Of a stretch of DNA of 64,000 bases, positions 53,027-61,459 are shown piece after piece. Source of the DNA: Salegentibacter maritimus (lineage in GTDB: Bacteria; Bacteroidota; Bacteroidia; Flavobacteriales; Flavobacteriaceae). Made by a program: the position numbers and the translations under genes. Location: NCBI RefSeq assembly GCF_016236915.1, contig NZ_JAEHOK010000010.1:33195-97194 (forward strand). The letters run 5' to 3'. Numbering within the stretch: the stretch's first letter is position 1; every line of letters begins with the position of its first letter. The notes under the pieces were generated by a model that was not told the origin of the DNA, made no database searches, and worked only from the letters and a program-made list of their open reading frames with translations.

Positions 53027-54157
53027 ATGAAATTTGATTTGCTGAGTACCGACGCCGGTAGTAAAGCCCGCGCCGGGACTATAACAACCGATCACGGTAA
53101 AATTGAAACCCCTATTTTTATGCCTGTTGGTACCGTTGCTTCGGTAAAAGGAGTTCATCAACGGGAGCTAAAAGAGGAGATTAATCCCGATATTATTTTA
53201 GGAAATACCTATCATCTTTATTTACGGCCTCAAACAGAAATTCTTAAAAAAGCCGGTGGCTTACATAAGTTTATGAATTGGGATCGTAATATCCTAACCG
53301 ACAGTGGTGGGTACCAGGTTTATTCACTTTCTGCCCGAAGAAAAATTAAGGAGGAAGGTGTTAAATTTAAGTCGCATATAGATGGTTCTTATCATACATT
53401 TACACCAGAAAATGTTATGGAGATTCAACGTGCTATTGGAGCAGACATCATTATGGCTTTTGACGAATGTACACCGTACCCGTGTGATTATAAATATGCA
53501 AAACGCTCTATGCATATGACTCATAGATGGTTGGATAGGTGCGTAAATCATTTAGAGAAGGTAGATCCTTTGTATGGGTTTAACCAAACTTTGTTTCCAA
53601 TAGTACAGGGAAGTACTTATAAAGATTTAAGAAAACAATCTGCAGAATATATCGCTTCAGTTGGAGCAGAAGGGAATGCTATTGGTGGGCTTTCGGTTGG
53701 GGAACCGGCAGAAGAAATGTATGCCATGACCGAAGTGGTGACCGAAATTCTTCCCGAGGATAAACCGAGATATTTAATGGGCGTGGGAACTCCTATAAAC
53801 ATTCTGGAAAATATAGCTTTGGGAGTAGATATGTTTGATTGTGTGATGCCAACCCGAAATGCACGTAATGGAATGCTTTTTACAGCTCATGGAACGATTA
53901 ATATTAAGAATAAAAAATGGGAAGATGATTTCTCTCCAATAGATGAAATGGGAATCACTTTTGTTGATAGAGAATATAGCAAAGCTTATGTAAGACATTT
54001 ATTTAGTGTGAACGAGCTTCTTGGTAAGCAAATTGCTACTATTCACAATCTTGGATTTTATTTGTGGTTGGTACGTGAAGCCAGAAAACATATCTTAGCA
54101 GGAGATTTTACCACCTGGAAAAACATGATGGTGAAACAAATGGATAAAAGACTGTAA
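53027..54157 (+). CDS. tgt: tRNA-guanine transglycosylase (queuine insertion)
   Basis: The 376-residue TIM-barrel enzyme exchanges guanine 34 for a queuosine precursor in GUN tRNAs. The active-site segments are LTDSGGYQVYSL, DIIMAFDECTPYP and MFDCVMPTRNARNG, with the nucleophilic aspartate in FDCVMPT. Unusually, the zinc-binding C-x-C-x-x-C segment seen in E. coli Tgt is replaced by DEMGITFVDREYSKAYVRH, although the later His (RHL) remains. An LptF/G-type permease gene starts 3 bases after the stop codon, so the two form an operon. Confidence 0.93.
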   Translation: MKFDLLSTDAGSKARAGTITTDHGKIETPIFMPVGTVASVKGVHQRELKEEINPDIILGNTYHLYLRPQTEILKKAGGLHKFMNWDRNILTDSGGYQVYSLSARRKIKEEGVKFKSHIDGSYHTFTPENVMEIQRAIGADIIMAFDECTPYPCDYKYAKRSMHMTHRWLDRCVNHLEKVDPLYGFNQTLFPIVQGSTYKDLRKQSAEYIASVGAEGNAIGGLSVGEPAEEMYAMTEVVTEILPEDKPRYLMGVGTPINILENIALGVDMFDCVMPTRNARNGMLFTAHGTINIKNKKWEDDFSPIDEMGITFVDREYSKAYVRHLFSVNELLGKQIATIHNLGFYLWLVREARKHILAGDFTTWKNMMVKQMDKRL

Positions 54158-54160
54158 ACT

Positions 54161-55237
54161 TTGAAAATATTAGATTGGTACATTTTAAAGCGCTATTTAG
54201 GAACTTTTTTCCTGATGCTTTTACTATTTATACCAATTGGTATTACGGTAAACCTTGCTGAAAAAATTGGTAAAATACTGGATAACGAAGTGCCTTTTAT
54301 AGAAGTGGCGCTTTATTACGTAGATTTTACCATCTATTTTGCTAATTTATTATTCCCGCTGTTTCTATTTTTATCGGTTATCTGGTTTACTTCTAAGCTT
54401 GCTAATAATACCGAGATTATTGCTTTTTTAAGTAGTGGTGTTTCATTTTGGCGGTTTTTACGGCCTTATTTAATCGGTGCGAGTATTGTTTGTATTTTAG
54501 CCTTAATTCTTGGTATGTTTCTGGCTCCAAAGGCCAGTAAGGGCTTCAATGAGTTTAAGTATGAGTACTTAAAAAAGAACGTAGAAACACAGGAAACCAG
54601 GGACGTTTACCGGCAAATAAATGATAATGAGTTTATTTATGCGAGTCATTTTCAACCCCTGGGAAAATCTGCCCGTAATTTTACTTTAGAGCATTTTGAA
54701 GGAAATAGGTTAAAGTTTAAAATTAGCGCTTCAAGTTTAAGGTTTAATGAGGAAGATACAACCTACTCGTTAACTAACGTAAATAAACGTATTATTGGTG
54801 TGGATGGCGATTCAATTTTTCACCAAAACAAGTTAGATACCATTCTTCCTTTCGAGTTTGATGAGTTAACCCCTGAAACCTATATCGCCGAGACCTTAAA
54901 TTATACCGAGCTTAATGAATTTATAGAACAAGAGCGGCGTAGAGGCTCAGGAAATATTAATAGATATCTGGTGGTGGCTTATAAAAGATGGAGTATTCCG
55001 GTTTCAGCCTTTATTTTAACCATTATTGCAGTGGCCGTGTCTTCTATGAAGCGTCGTGGAGGTATGGGGGTTAACCTGGCTGTAGGCATTACCCTGGCAT
55101 TTATATTTATTTTCTTCGACAAAGTTTTTGGGACTATGGCCGAACAATCAACCTTCTCTCCTTTAATTGCTGTATGGTTCCCAAATATTAGTTTTGGCCT
55201 TTTGGCTATTTTTCTACTATATAGGGCTAAAAGATAG
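54161..55237 (+). CDS. LptF/LptG-family permease (YjgP/YjgQ)
   Basis: The 358-residue inner-membrane protein has the family's opening MKILDWYILKRYLGTFF, about six membrane helices (three at each end) and a periplasmic beta-jellyroll between (about 130-260). LptF and LptG with LptB extract lipopolysaccharide towards the outer membrane. The start codon is TTG at 54161; no ATG fits the conserved N-terminus, and it lies 3 bases after tgt. Only one of the two paralogues is in the window, so it could be LptF or LptG. Confidence 0.9.
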   Translation: MKILDWYILKRYLGTFFLMLLLFIPIGITVNLAEKIGKILDNEVPFIEVALYYVDFTIYFANLLFPLFLFLSVIWFTSKLANNTEIIAFLSSGVSFWRFLRPYLIGASIVCILALILGMFLAPKASKGFNEFKYEYLKKNVETQETRDVYRQINDNEFIYASHFQPLGKSARNFTLEHFEGNRLKFKISASSLRFNEEDTTYSLTNVNKRIIGVDGDSIFHQNKLDTILPFEFDELTPETYIAETLNYTELNEFIEQERRRGSGNINRYLVVAYKRWSIPVSAFILTIIAVAVSSMKRRGGMGVNLAVGITLAFIFIFFDKVFGTMAEQSTFSPLIAVWFPNISFGLLAIFLLYRAKR

Positions 55238-55297
55238 CGTCAAAAATTTGTCGAAAATTAATGCTCTTTCTTCATAATTCTTCCTTTTAAAGTTTGT

Positions 55298-55305
55298 TAT
55301 ATTTG
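55298..55305 (+). promoter_or_regulatory. Promoter -7 element (TATATTTG) of accA
   Basis: TATATTTG fits TAnnTTTG, 30 bases before the ATG. Confidence 0.62.
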
Positions 55306-55335
55306 TAAGCTAATAAAAACAAACCATAACAACTT

Positions 55336-56289
55336 ATGGAATATTTAGAATTTGAATTACCCATTAAAGAGTTGGAAGAGCAATACAATAAAGCTTGTAA
55401 TATAGGGCAAGAGAGCGATGTGGATGTTACGGCTACTTGTAGGCAAATTGAAAAGAAATTAAGGGATACCCGAAAGGAGATATATAAGAATTTAACGGCC
55501 TGGCAGCGGGTTCAACTTTCAAGACATCCCAATAGGCCTTATACTTTAGACTACATTAATGCTATTTGTGGTGATACGTTTTTGGAACTTCACGGAGACA
55601 GAAATGTAAAGGACGATAAGGCGATGATTGGTGGTCTTGGTAAAATAGAGGATCAGAGTTTTATGTTTATAGGCCAGCAAAAAGGCTATAATACTAAAAC
55701 AAGGCAGTATAGAAATTTTGGAATGGCAAACCCCGAAGGTTATCGTAAAGCTTTGCGCTTAATGAAGTCTGCCGAAAAATTTGGACTTCCTGTAGTGACG
55801 TTTGTGGATACTCCGGGAGCTTATCCAGGTCTTGAAGCCGAAGAACGTGGCCAGGGAGAAGCCATTGCTAGAAATATTCTGGAAATGACAAGGCTGAAGG
55901 TTCCGGTAATTGTTGTTATTATTGGAGAAGGTGCTAGTGGAGGTGCTTTAGGTATTGGGGTTGGAGATAAAGTGATGATGCTTGAAAATACATGGTATTC
56001 GGTGATTTCTCCAGAATCTTGTTCTTCGATATTATGGCGAAGCTGGGAGTATAAAGAGCAGGCAGCAGATGCTTTAAAGCTTACTGCAAAGGATATGAAA
56101 AAACAGAAGCTAATAGATGAAATTGTAAAAGAGCCAATTGGAGGCGCGCATAGCAATAGAGAAGAGACTTTTGCTACCGTTAAAGATGCAATTCTTGAGG
56201 CTTATGAGGAATTTAAAAACTTATCACCAACAGATTTGGTTAATCAAAGAATGGATAAGTATTTGAATATGGGGGTTTTTAAAGGCTAA
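55336..56289 (+). CDS. accA: Acetyl-CoA carboxylase carboxyltransferase subunit alpha
   Basis: The 317-residue subunit helps transfer carboxyl from biotin to acetyl-CoA, making malonyl-CoA for fatty acid synthesis. Diagnostic segments are [33 protein letters not shown] (split) and [16 protein letters not shown], which form the oxyanion and CoA sites. Length and start ([16 protein letters not shown]) match AccA. accD is not adjacent, as is usual when the subunits are scattered. A terminator follows within 60 bases. Confidence 0.95.
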   Translation: MEYLEFELPIKELEEQYNKACNIGQESDVDVTATCRQIEKKLRDTRKEIYKNLTAWQRVQLSRHPNRPYTLDYINAICGDTFLELHGDRNVKDDKAMIGGLGKIEDQSFMFIGQQKGYNTKTRQYRNFGMANPEGYRKALRLMKSAEKFGLPVVTFVDTPGAYPGLEAEERGQGEAIARNILEMTRLKVPVIVVIIGEGASGGALGIGVGDKVMMLENTWYSVISPESCSSILWRSWEYKEQAADALKLTAKDMKKQKLIDEIVKEPIGGAHSNREETFATVKDAILEAYEEFKNLSPTDLVNQRMDKYLNMGVFKG

Positions 56290-56319
56290 TACCCCCACAT
56301 ATCATAACCCATTTAATTT

Positions 56320-56345
56320 CCGAAACCCTGGTTTCGGTTTTTTTT
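56320..56345 (+). terminator. Intrinsic terminator of accA
   Basis: CCGAAACC and GGTTTCGG form a compact hairpin followed by eight T. Confidence 0.88.
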
Positions 56346-56349
56346 GCAC

Positions 56350-56406
56350 TTATCAACACTAATATATAGTTTTCAACAGGTTAAATGTTGACTATCTGTT
56401 GATTAA
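56350..56406. promoter_or_regulatory. Cluster of TCAACA/TGTTGA words upstream of dnaB
   Basis: TTATCAACA (56350-56358) differs by one base from the DnaA box TTATCCACA. TTTTCAACA (56370-56378), TGTTGA (56386-56391) and TGTTGATTAA (56397-56406) follow. Four related words in 57 bases suggest DnaA or another factor binding. Confidence 0.35.
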
Positions 56407-56457
56407 CTAGTTGTCGTAAAATTAAGATGCTCTTAACAAATTTTATATTTTCGTAAT

Positions 56458-58023
56458 ATGGATAAAATGACCGCCCCGCAGCAATTTTCAGCTAAAAAAA
56501 GTAATGTTATTAGTCTTGAGAAAGGTAAGCTTCCGCCTCAAGCTGTTGATTTAGAAGAAGTTGTGTTGGGTGCAATGATGATAGATAAAAAGGGTGTGGA
56601 TGAGATAATTGATATTCTTAGCCCCGATGCTTTTTATAAAAATTCCCATAAATTAATTTTCGAAGCCATACATAAGCTCTTTGAAAATACTGAAGCGATT
56701 GACTTATTAACCGTTTCTAACCAGTTAAAGAAAGATGGTAATTTTGAAAAGACAGGAGGAGATTATTACCTTATTCAACTAACTCAAAAAGTATCTTCAT
56801 CTGCGCATATTGAATTTCATGCGCGTATTATTCTTCAAAAGTATATTCAGCGAAGCCTTATTAAAATTTCAAATGAGATTATTGAAGAAGCATACGACGA
56901 ATCTACAGATGTTTTTGATCTTTTGGATAGTGCTGAGGCTAAATTATATGAGGTAACCCAGGGGAATATTCAAAAATCTACAGAGACAGCACAAAGCCTC
57001 GTGATTCAGGCAAAAAATAGAATTGAAGAGATTTCTAATAAAGAAGGTTTAAGTGGTGTGCCTTCCGGCTTTGATAAATTAGATGAGCTAACTTCCGGCT
57101 GGCAGCCCAGTGATCTTATTATTGTGGCAGCACGTCCCGGTATGGGGAAAACCGCTTTAACCTTATCGATGGCAAGAAATATTGCGGTTGGGCAAAATAT
57201 GGCCGTGGCATTTTTCTCTCTGGAGATGTCGGCAGTGCAGTTAATTACGCGATTAATTTCTTCAGAAACCGGTCTTTCTTCCGAGAAACTCAGAACCGGA
57301 AATCTAGAAAAACATGAGTGGGAGCAACTAAATGTAAAGGTTAGAGATCTTGAAAATGCCCCCTTATTTATAGATGACACACCTTCACTTTCAATTTTCG
57401 ACCTTAGGGCAAAAGCGAGAAGACTGGCCTCGCAACACGGTATTAAACTTATTGTAATTGATTATTTGCAGTTAATGACCGCGGGCGGAAGCCAAAAAGG
57501 AGGAGGTAACAGGGAGCAGGAAATTTCTACAATATCCCGTAACCTTAAAGCCCTGGCCAAAGAATTAAATATACCGGTAATTGCGCTTTCTCAGTTATCT
57601 CGTGCGGTTGAAACCAGGGGAGGTAGTAAAAGACCCTTACTGTCTGACCTTAGGGAATCTGGAGCTATTGAGCAGGATGCCGATATTGTTTCCTTTATTT
57701 ACCGTCCAGAGTATTATAAAATTGAAGAATGGGATGACGAAGAACGCACACCTACCGATGGGCAGGGAGAATTTATTGTTGCCAAGCACAGAAATGGTGG
57801 ACTGGAAAATATACGTCTTAAATTTATTGGTCATCTTGGTAAATTTGATAACTTAGAAGAGTTTGATTCACCTTTCGAGTATCATTCTAAAATGAATACC
57901 GGGGAGAATGAAGAGAATGAGTTTGGTTCTCCAAACCTGCCTAACCCGAGTGCGAATGAAGCCTTTGGCAGTTCTATGAATAGTGGGTTAAATAATGAAG
58001 ATGATGACGAAGTGCCGTTTTAA
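56458..58023 (+). CDS. dnaB: Replicative DNA helicase DnaB
   Basis: The 521-residue helicase unwinds DNA at the replication fork as a ring hexamer. The N-terminal DnaB domain (about 25-125) contains DLEEVVLGAMMIDKKGVDEI. The RecA-like domain has Walker A AARPGMGKTAL (about 223-233), Walker B LIVIDYLQLMT and the helicase segment LSDLRESGAIEQDADIV. The C-terminal tail is acidic and disordered (GENEENEFG... NNEDDDEVPF). No intein is present, and the size is usual for Bacteroidota. The following gene's start overlaps its 3' end. Confidence 0.96.
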   Translation: MDKMTAPQQFSAKKSNVISLEKGKLPPQAVDLEEVVLGAMMIDKKGVDEIIDILSPDAFYKNSHKLIFEAIHKLFENTEAIDLLTVSNQLKKDGNFEKTGGDYYLIQLTQKVSSSAHIEFHARIILQKYIQRSLIKISNEIIEEAYDESTDVFDLLDSAEAKLYEVTQGNIQKSTETAQSLVIQAKNRIEEISNKEGLSGVPSGFDKLDELTSGWQPSDLIIVAARPGMGKTALTLSMARNIAVGQNMAVAFFSLEMSAVQLITRLISSETGLSSEKLRTGNLEKHEWEQLNVKVRDLENAPLFIDDTPSLSIFDLRAKARRLASQHGIKLIVIDYLQLMTAGGSQKGGGNREQEISTISRNLKALAKELNIPVIALSQLSRAVETRGGSKRPLLSDLRESGAIEQDADIVSFIYRPEYYKIEEWDDEERTPTDGQGEFIVAKHRNGGLENIRLKFIGHLGKFDNLEEFDSPFEYHSKMNTGENEENEFGSPNLPNPSANEAFGSSMNSGLNNEDDDEVPF

Positions 58024-59335
58024 AAAAAATAAAATTCAAATATTAAGTCTTAAAGACCAGAAAAGGGGAAAAACAAACCCTTTTCTGGTCTTTTTTATTT
58101 TCCTGGTTTTAAACTCTTTTTCTGCGACAGCATCACAACTGTTAATTCCCATGGATGAAGATTCCCAGAAGAATCATTTAAAAGCTTATGGGATAACTTA
58201 CTTTGCCCTGGAAGAAAAATTAGAAGTTAGATGGTTATTGAATTATAGAGGTGGATCTTTTTTAATTTCAGACACAGATTTATTGCGTAAAGAATGTAAA
58301 ATTAGAGGGGTTTCTTTTGAGGTAATTAGTGAAGCTAAAACCCAGTCTATCCTCGAAGATATTAGTAGTCCGTCGCAAAACCAGGAAGTCGTATTATTGG
58401 AAAAAGCTCCAAAAATTGCAGTGTATTCACCACAGGGAAACAAGCCCTGGGATGATGCGGTAACCATGGCGCTTACCTATGCTGAAATTCCCTATGAAAC
58501 CATTTATGATGAAGCTGTTCTTAATGATGTACTGGTTTTATTTGATTGGCTGCATTTACATCATGAAGATTTTACCGGACAATACGGAAAGTTTTATAGG
58601 ACTTTTAGAACCACTCCCTGGTATATTCAGGAAAAAGAAGAAGCAGAGGCTCTGGCTAAAAAGTTGGGCTATAATAAAGTTTCAGAGGAGAAACTGGATG
58701 TAGCTCTAAAAATTAGGAATTATGTAGTTGGTGGTGGGTTTATGTTTGCCATGTGTAGCGCTACAGATAGTTTTGATATCGCACTGGCGGCAGAGGGAGT
58801 AGATATTGCTGAAACTATGTTTGACGGAGATCCCAGTGAACCGGGTTACCAATCTAAAATAAACTTTAGCAATACCTTTGCTTTTACAGATTTTACTTTA
58901 GAACGAAGCCCTATGGTTTACGAGTTTTCTTCTATAGATATGACGGCTAAAAGGAATATTCCGAAGGAATCTGATTATTTTACATTGATGGATTTTTCTG
59001 CTAAATGGGATGTGGTACCAACTATGCTAACTCAAAATCATACACGATTGGTTAAAGGATTTATGGGGCAAACAACCGCTTATAATCCTAAAAATATTAA
59101 ACCAAATGTTTTGGTGATGGGAGAGAGTAAATTAAATGGTGAAGCTCGATATATTCATGGAATAAAAGGGAAAGGATTTTTTACTTTTTACGGAGGCCAC
59201 GATCCCGAAGATTATCAGCATAGGGTAGGGGATCCAAAAACCGAACTTGATTTGCACCCCACTTCACCGGGTTATCGCTTAATTTTAAATAATGTACTTT
59301 TTCCGGCGGCGAAGAAAAAGCCTCAAAAAACTTAA
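57995..59335 (+). CDS. Exported protein of unknown function (often labelled asparagine synthetase B)
   Basis: The 446-residue protein has a hydrophobic stretch FLVFFIFLVLNSFSATAS around residues 30-47, a signal peptide preceded by an unusually long basic leader. The mature part (QLLIPMDEDSQKNHLKAYGITYFAL onward; split) is conserved in Bacteroidota, but I see no glutaminase or ATP-pyrophosphatase motifs, so the asparagine synthetase label used for relatives is not supported. Segments include IAVYSPQGNKPWDDAV, WLHLHHEDFTGQYG and FTFYGGHDPEDYQHR; the last resembles a GATase-like or ThuA-like fold. The only upstream Met codons (57995-58006) overlap dnaB, and a perfect terminator lies between them and the signal peptide. 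Confidence 0.7.
   Translation: MKMMTKCRFKKNKIQILSLKDQKRGKTNPFLVFFIFLVLNSFSATASQLLIPMDEDSQKNHLKAYGITYFALEEKLEVRWLLNYRGGSFLISDTDLLRKECKIRGVSFEVISEAKTQSILEDISSPSQNQEVVLLEKAPKIAVYSPQGNKPWDDAVTMALTYAEIPYETIYDEAVLNDVLVLFDWLHLHHEDFTGQYGKFYRTFRTTPWYIQEKEEAEALAKKLGYNKVSEEKLDVALKIRNYVVGGGFMFAMCSATDSFDIALAAEGVDIAETMFDGDPSEPGYQSKINFSNTFAFTDFTLERSPMVYEFSSIDMTAKRNIPKESDYFTLMDFSAKWDVVPTMLTQNHTRLVKGFMGQTTAYNPKNIKPNVLVMGESKLNGEARYIHGIKGKGFFTFYGGHDPEDYQHRVGDPKTELDLHPTSPGYRLILNNVLFPAAKKKPQKT
58052..58097 (+). terminator. Strong hairpin after dnaB, inside the next gene's frame
   Basis: AAAGACCAGAAAAGGG (58052-58067) and CCCTTTTCTGGTCTTT (58078-58093) form a perfect 16-base stem with a 10-base loop, followed by T-rich sequence. 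It fits the dnaB terminator yet encodes part of the leader of the downstream protein. Confidence 0.85.
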
Positions 59336-59516
59336 GATGAACAGAAATAACCTGGTTAATTTGTAAGTATATTTAATTTGTTAATGGTTATTTTTCTTGC
59401 CTTAGGTTTAAATGAAATACATTCTTAATCAAATTCAATATCTTCAGTCTTATTTATTTCGGCTGGAATATTGGCTTTTATTAAAATTCATCTAAAGAAA
59501 ATAATATGCAGTAACT

Positions 59517-59939
59517 ATGAAATATTTTCAGAAGGAAATAAAATTAAAGGCAAGGTCTAGAGGCTTTCATTTGGTAACAAACGAGATAGAAAGCCAATTA
59601 CTGGAATTAAAAGAAATAAAATCGGGTATATTACATGTGTTTATAAAACATACTTCAGCGGGAATAACAATTAATGAAAATGCCGATCCTACGGTGCTAC
59701 AGGACTTTGAAAGTCATTTTAATAAGATGGTTCCGGAAAATATGCCGTATTATAAACATACAGTAGAGGGGCCAGACGATATGCCGGCGCACATTAAAGC
59801 ATCTTTGTTGGGGAGTTCGCTTCAAATTCCGGTGACCAATGGAAGACTTAACCTGGGAACCTGGCAGGGAATTTATTTAGGAGAACATAGAGATTTTGGA
59901 GGTGCCAGAAAATTGGTTCTAAGCCTATATGGAGTTTAA
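59517..59939 (+). CDS. YjbQ-family protein (secondary thiamine-phosphate synthase type)
   Basis: The 140-residue protein belongs to the UPF0047/YjbQ family: LHVFIKHTSAGITINENADPTV (split around residues 40-60), YKHTVEGPDDMPAHIKASLLGSS and LGTWQGIYLGEHRDF are hallmark segments. The family can show weak thiamine-phosphate synthase activity, but its real role is unclear. The protein is complete and cytoplasmic. It is a lone gene between the exported protein and the ribosomal operon. Confidence 0.9.
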   Translation: MKYFQKEIKLKARSRGFHLVTNEIESQLLELKEIKSGILHVFIKHTSAGITINENADPTVLQDFESHFNKMVPENMPYYKHTVEGPDDMPAHIKASLLGSSLQIPVTNGRLNLGTWQGIYLGEHRDFGGARKLVLSLYGV

Positions 59940-60112
59940 TTTATTTACGATATGGGTGGTAGTAGTGAATCGTGAAAAAACTTAAGGAGCTACGAATTCA
60001 TCAATAAATCTTAAAAAAATCGTGTATTGCTGGCAAGAAGAACTGTCATTCGTTTAGAGCAGAAATTAAATCAACTCTTAGTCAACTCATTCGTTATCGA
60101 AAAATGAGAACA

Positions 60113-60144
60113 AAAAAATCCGGCTCAAAAGAACCGGATTTTTA
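60113..60144 (-). terminator. Intrinsic terminator of the thrS-infC-rpmI-rplT operon
   Basis: AAAAATCCGG and CCGGATTTTT form a 10-base stem around a 10-base loop. On the minus strand a T-run follows, 27 bases after the rplT stop codon. Confidence 0.88.
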
Positions 60145-60170
60145 AATAAGAGAGTATAATTAATTTGTAA

Positions 60171-60518
60171 TTACTTTTTTACTTTATCTACAATTGCTTT
60201 AAAAGCTTCTGGATGGTTCATTGCCAAATCGGCAAGTACCTTACGGTTTAAACCTATTCCACCGGCTTTGGCAGCTCCCATAAATTGAGAATAAGACATA
60301 CCGTGTTCACGGGCTGCAGCGTTAATACGCATTATCCACAGCGAACGGAAATTACGCTTTTTTGCTTTGCGGTCTCTATAAGAGTAAAGCATTGCTTTCT
60401 CAACCGCATTTTTTGCTACTGTCCAAACGTTTTTACGACGTCCGAAGTAACCTTTTGCTTGCTTAAGAACCTTTTTTCTTCTGGCTCTTTTTGCAACTGA
60501 ATTTACTGATCTTGGCAT
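60171..60518 (-). CDS. rplT: Ribosomal protein L20
   Basis: The 115-residue protein matches L20 along its length: [24 protein letters not shown] (split), [23 protein letters not shown] and [13 protein letters not shown]. It is an early 50S assembly protein binding 23S rRNA, and in many bacteria represses its own operon. It is the last gene of the operon, separated from rpmI by 133 bases that contain a repeat-like CACTGAGCGAAGTCGAAGTG. Confidence 0.97.
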   Translation of the reverse strand: MPRSVNSVAKRARRKKVLKQAKGYFGRRKNVWTVAKNAVEKAMLYSYRDRKAKKRNFRSLWIMRINAAAREHGMSYSQFMGAAKAGGIGLNRKVLADLAMNHPEAFKAIVDKVKK

Positions 60519-60579
60519 ATTTTTATGTGTTTTGTAGCAGGCGGCCCATAATAGACACTTTTAACTTAACTTCAAACAT

Positions 60580-60601
60580 CACACTGAGCGAAGTCGAAGT
60601 G
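60580..60601. repeat. Short repeat-like element between rpmI and rplT
   Basis: CACTGAGCGAAGTCGAAGTG, with inverted CACT/AGTG ends, is a word seen widely in Bacteroidota intergenic regions. Only one copy occurs in this window, so its repeat status rests on outside knowledge. Confidence 0.4.
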
Positions 60602-60651
60602 TTGCCCAACTCCAGGGTTTTTAAATTAATTAAACCGTTAAGAGCTTCAAC

Positions 60652-60849
60652 CTATTTTAAACGAAGTTGAAGTTTAACATTGTCCTTATCTGCATCGTGT
60701 ACTAATGTACTATGAGTAAGGGCAAGCTTACGTTTTTTAGACTTCTTTGTTAAGATATGACTTTTAAACGCGTGCTTTCTTTTTATTTTCCCAGTACCTG
60801 TAAGCTTAAAACGCTTTTTAGCACTAGATTTGGTTTTCATCTTAGGCAT
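60652..60849 (-). CDS. rpmI: Ribosomal protein L35
   Basis: The 65-residue protein matches L35: [40 protein letters not shown] and the hydrophobic end VKLQLRL. It is a 50S subunit protein. It follows infC by 35 bases, in the usual order infC-rpmI-rplT. Confidence 0.97.
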
Positions 60850-60884
60850 GTTATCCTCTTTTTATATTATAACTCTCTTATATT

Positions 60885-61442
60885 TTATTTTGCTTTCCTG
60901 GGAGATAAAAACATGGTCATACGTTTTCCCTCCAGTTTTGGCATCTGCTCTACTTTTCCAAGCTCTTCAAGATCCTGAGCTAACCTAAGTAGTAGTATTT
61001 CTCCTTTATCCTTAAAAACGATAGAGCGGCCTTTAAAAAATACAAAAGCTTTTAATTTGGCTCCGTCTTTTAAAAATTTCTCTGCGTTACGCTTTTTGAA
61101 TTCGTAATCGTGATCATCGGTATTCGGACCAAAACGTATTTCTTTTACAACAACTTTACTCGCTTTAGCTTTCATAGCTTTTTCACGCTTCTTTTGTTCG
61201 TAAAGAAACTTCTTATAGTCCATTGCTTTCACCACCGGGGGTTTAGCATCTGGAGATATTTCTACCAAATCCAGGCCTAATTCTTCTGCTATAGATAATG
61301 CCTTTCTTGTGGGATAAACACCCATTTCTACATTATCACCAACAAGACGAACTTCTTCTGCCCTGATTTTTTGGTTAATCCTGTGTTGATCTTCTTTGAC
61401 TGCTCTAAGCGGTCTTTTCGATTTTTTTCTACGTATTGCTAT
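60885..61442 (-). CDS. infC: Translation initiation factor IF-3, start codon ATA
   Basis: The first ATG (61325) gives only 146 residues and cuts the N-terminal domain. Continuing the same frame upstream yields [34 protein letters not shown] and [19 protein letters not shown], a complete IF-3 N-terminus, reaching an ATA at 61442-61440, 17 bases after thrS. No ATG, GTG or TTG lies in that stretch in frame. The resulting 185 residues match family length, with [16 protein letters not shown] as linker and [17 protein letters not shown] in the C-domain. IF-3 blocks non-AUG initiation, so a rare start codon gives autoregulation, as with AUU in E. coli. Confidence 0.9.
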   Translation of the reverse strand: MAIRRKKSKRPLRAVKEDQHRINQKIRAEEVRLVGDNVEMGVYPTRKALSIAEELGLDLVEISPDAKPPVVKAMDYKKFLYEQKKREKAMKAKASKVVVKEIRFGPNTDDHDYEFKKRNAEKFLKDGAKLKAFVFFKGRSIVFKDKGEILLLRLAQDLEELGKVEQMPKLEGKRMTMFLSPRKAK

Positions 61443-61459
61443 GGCTGATCTATTTTTGG

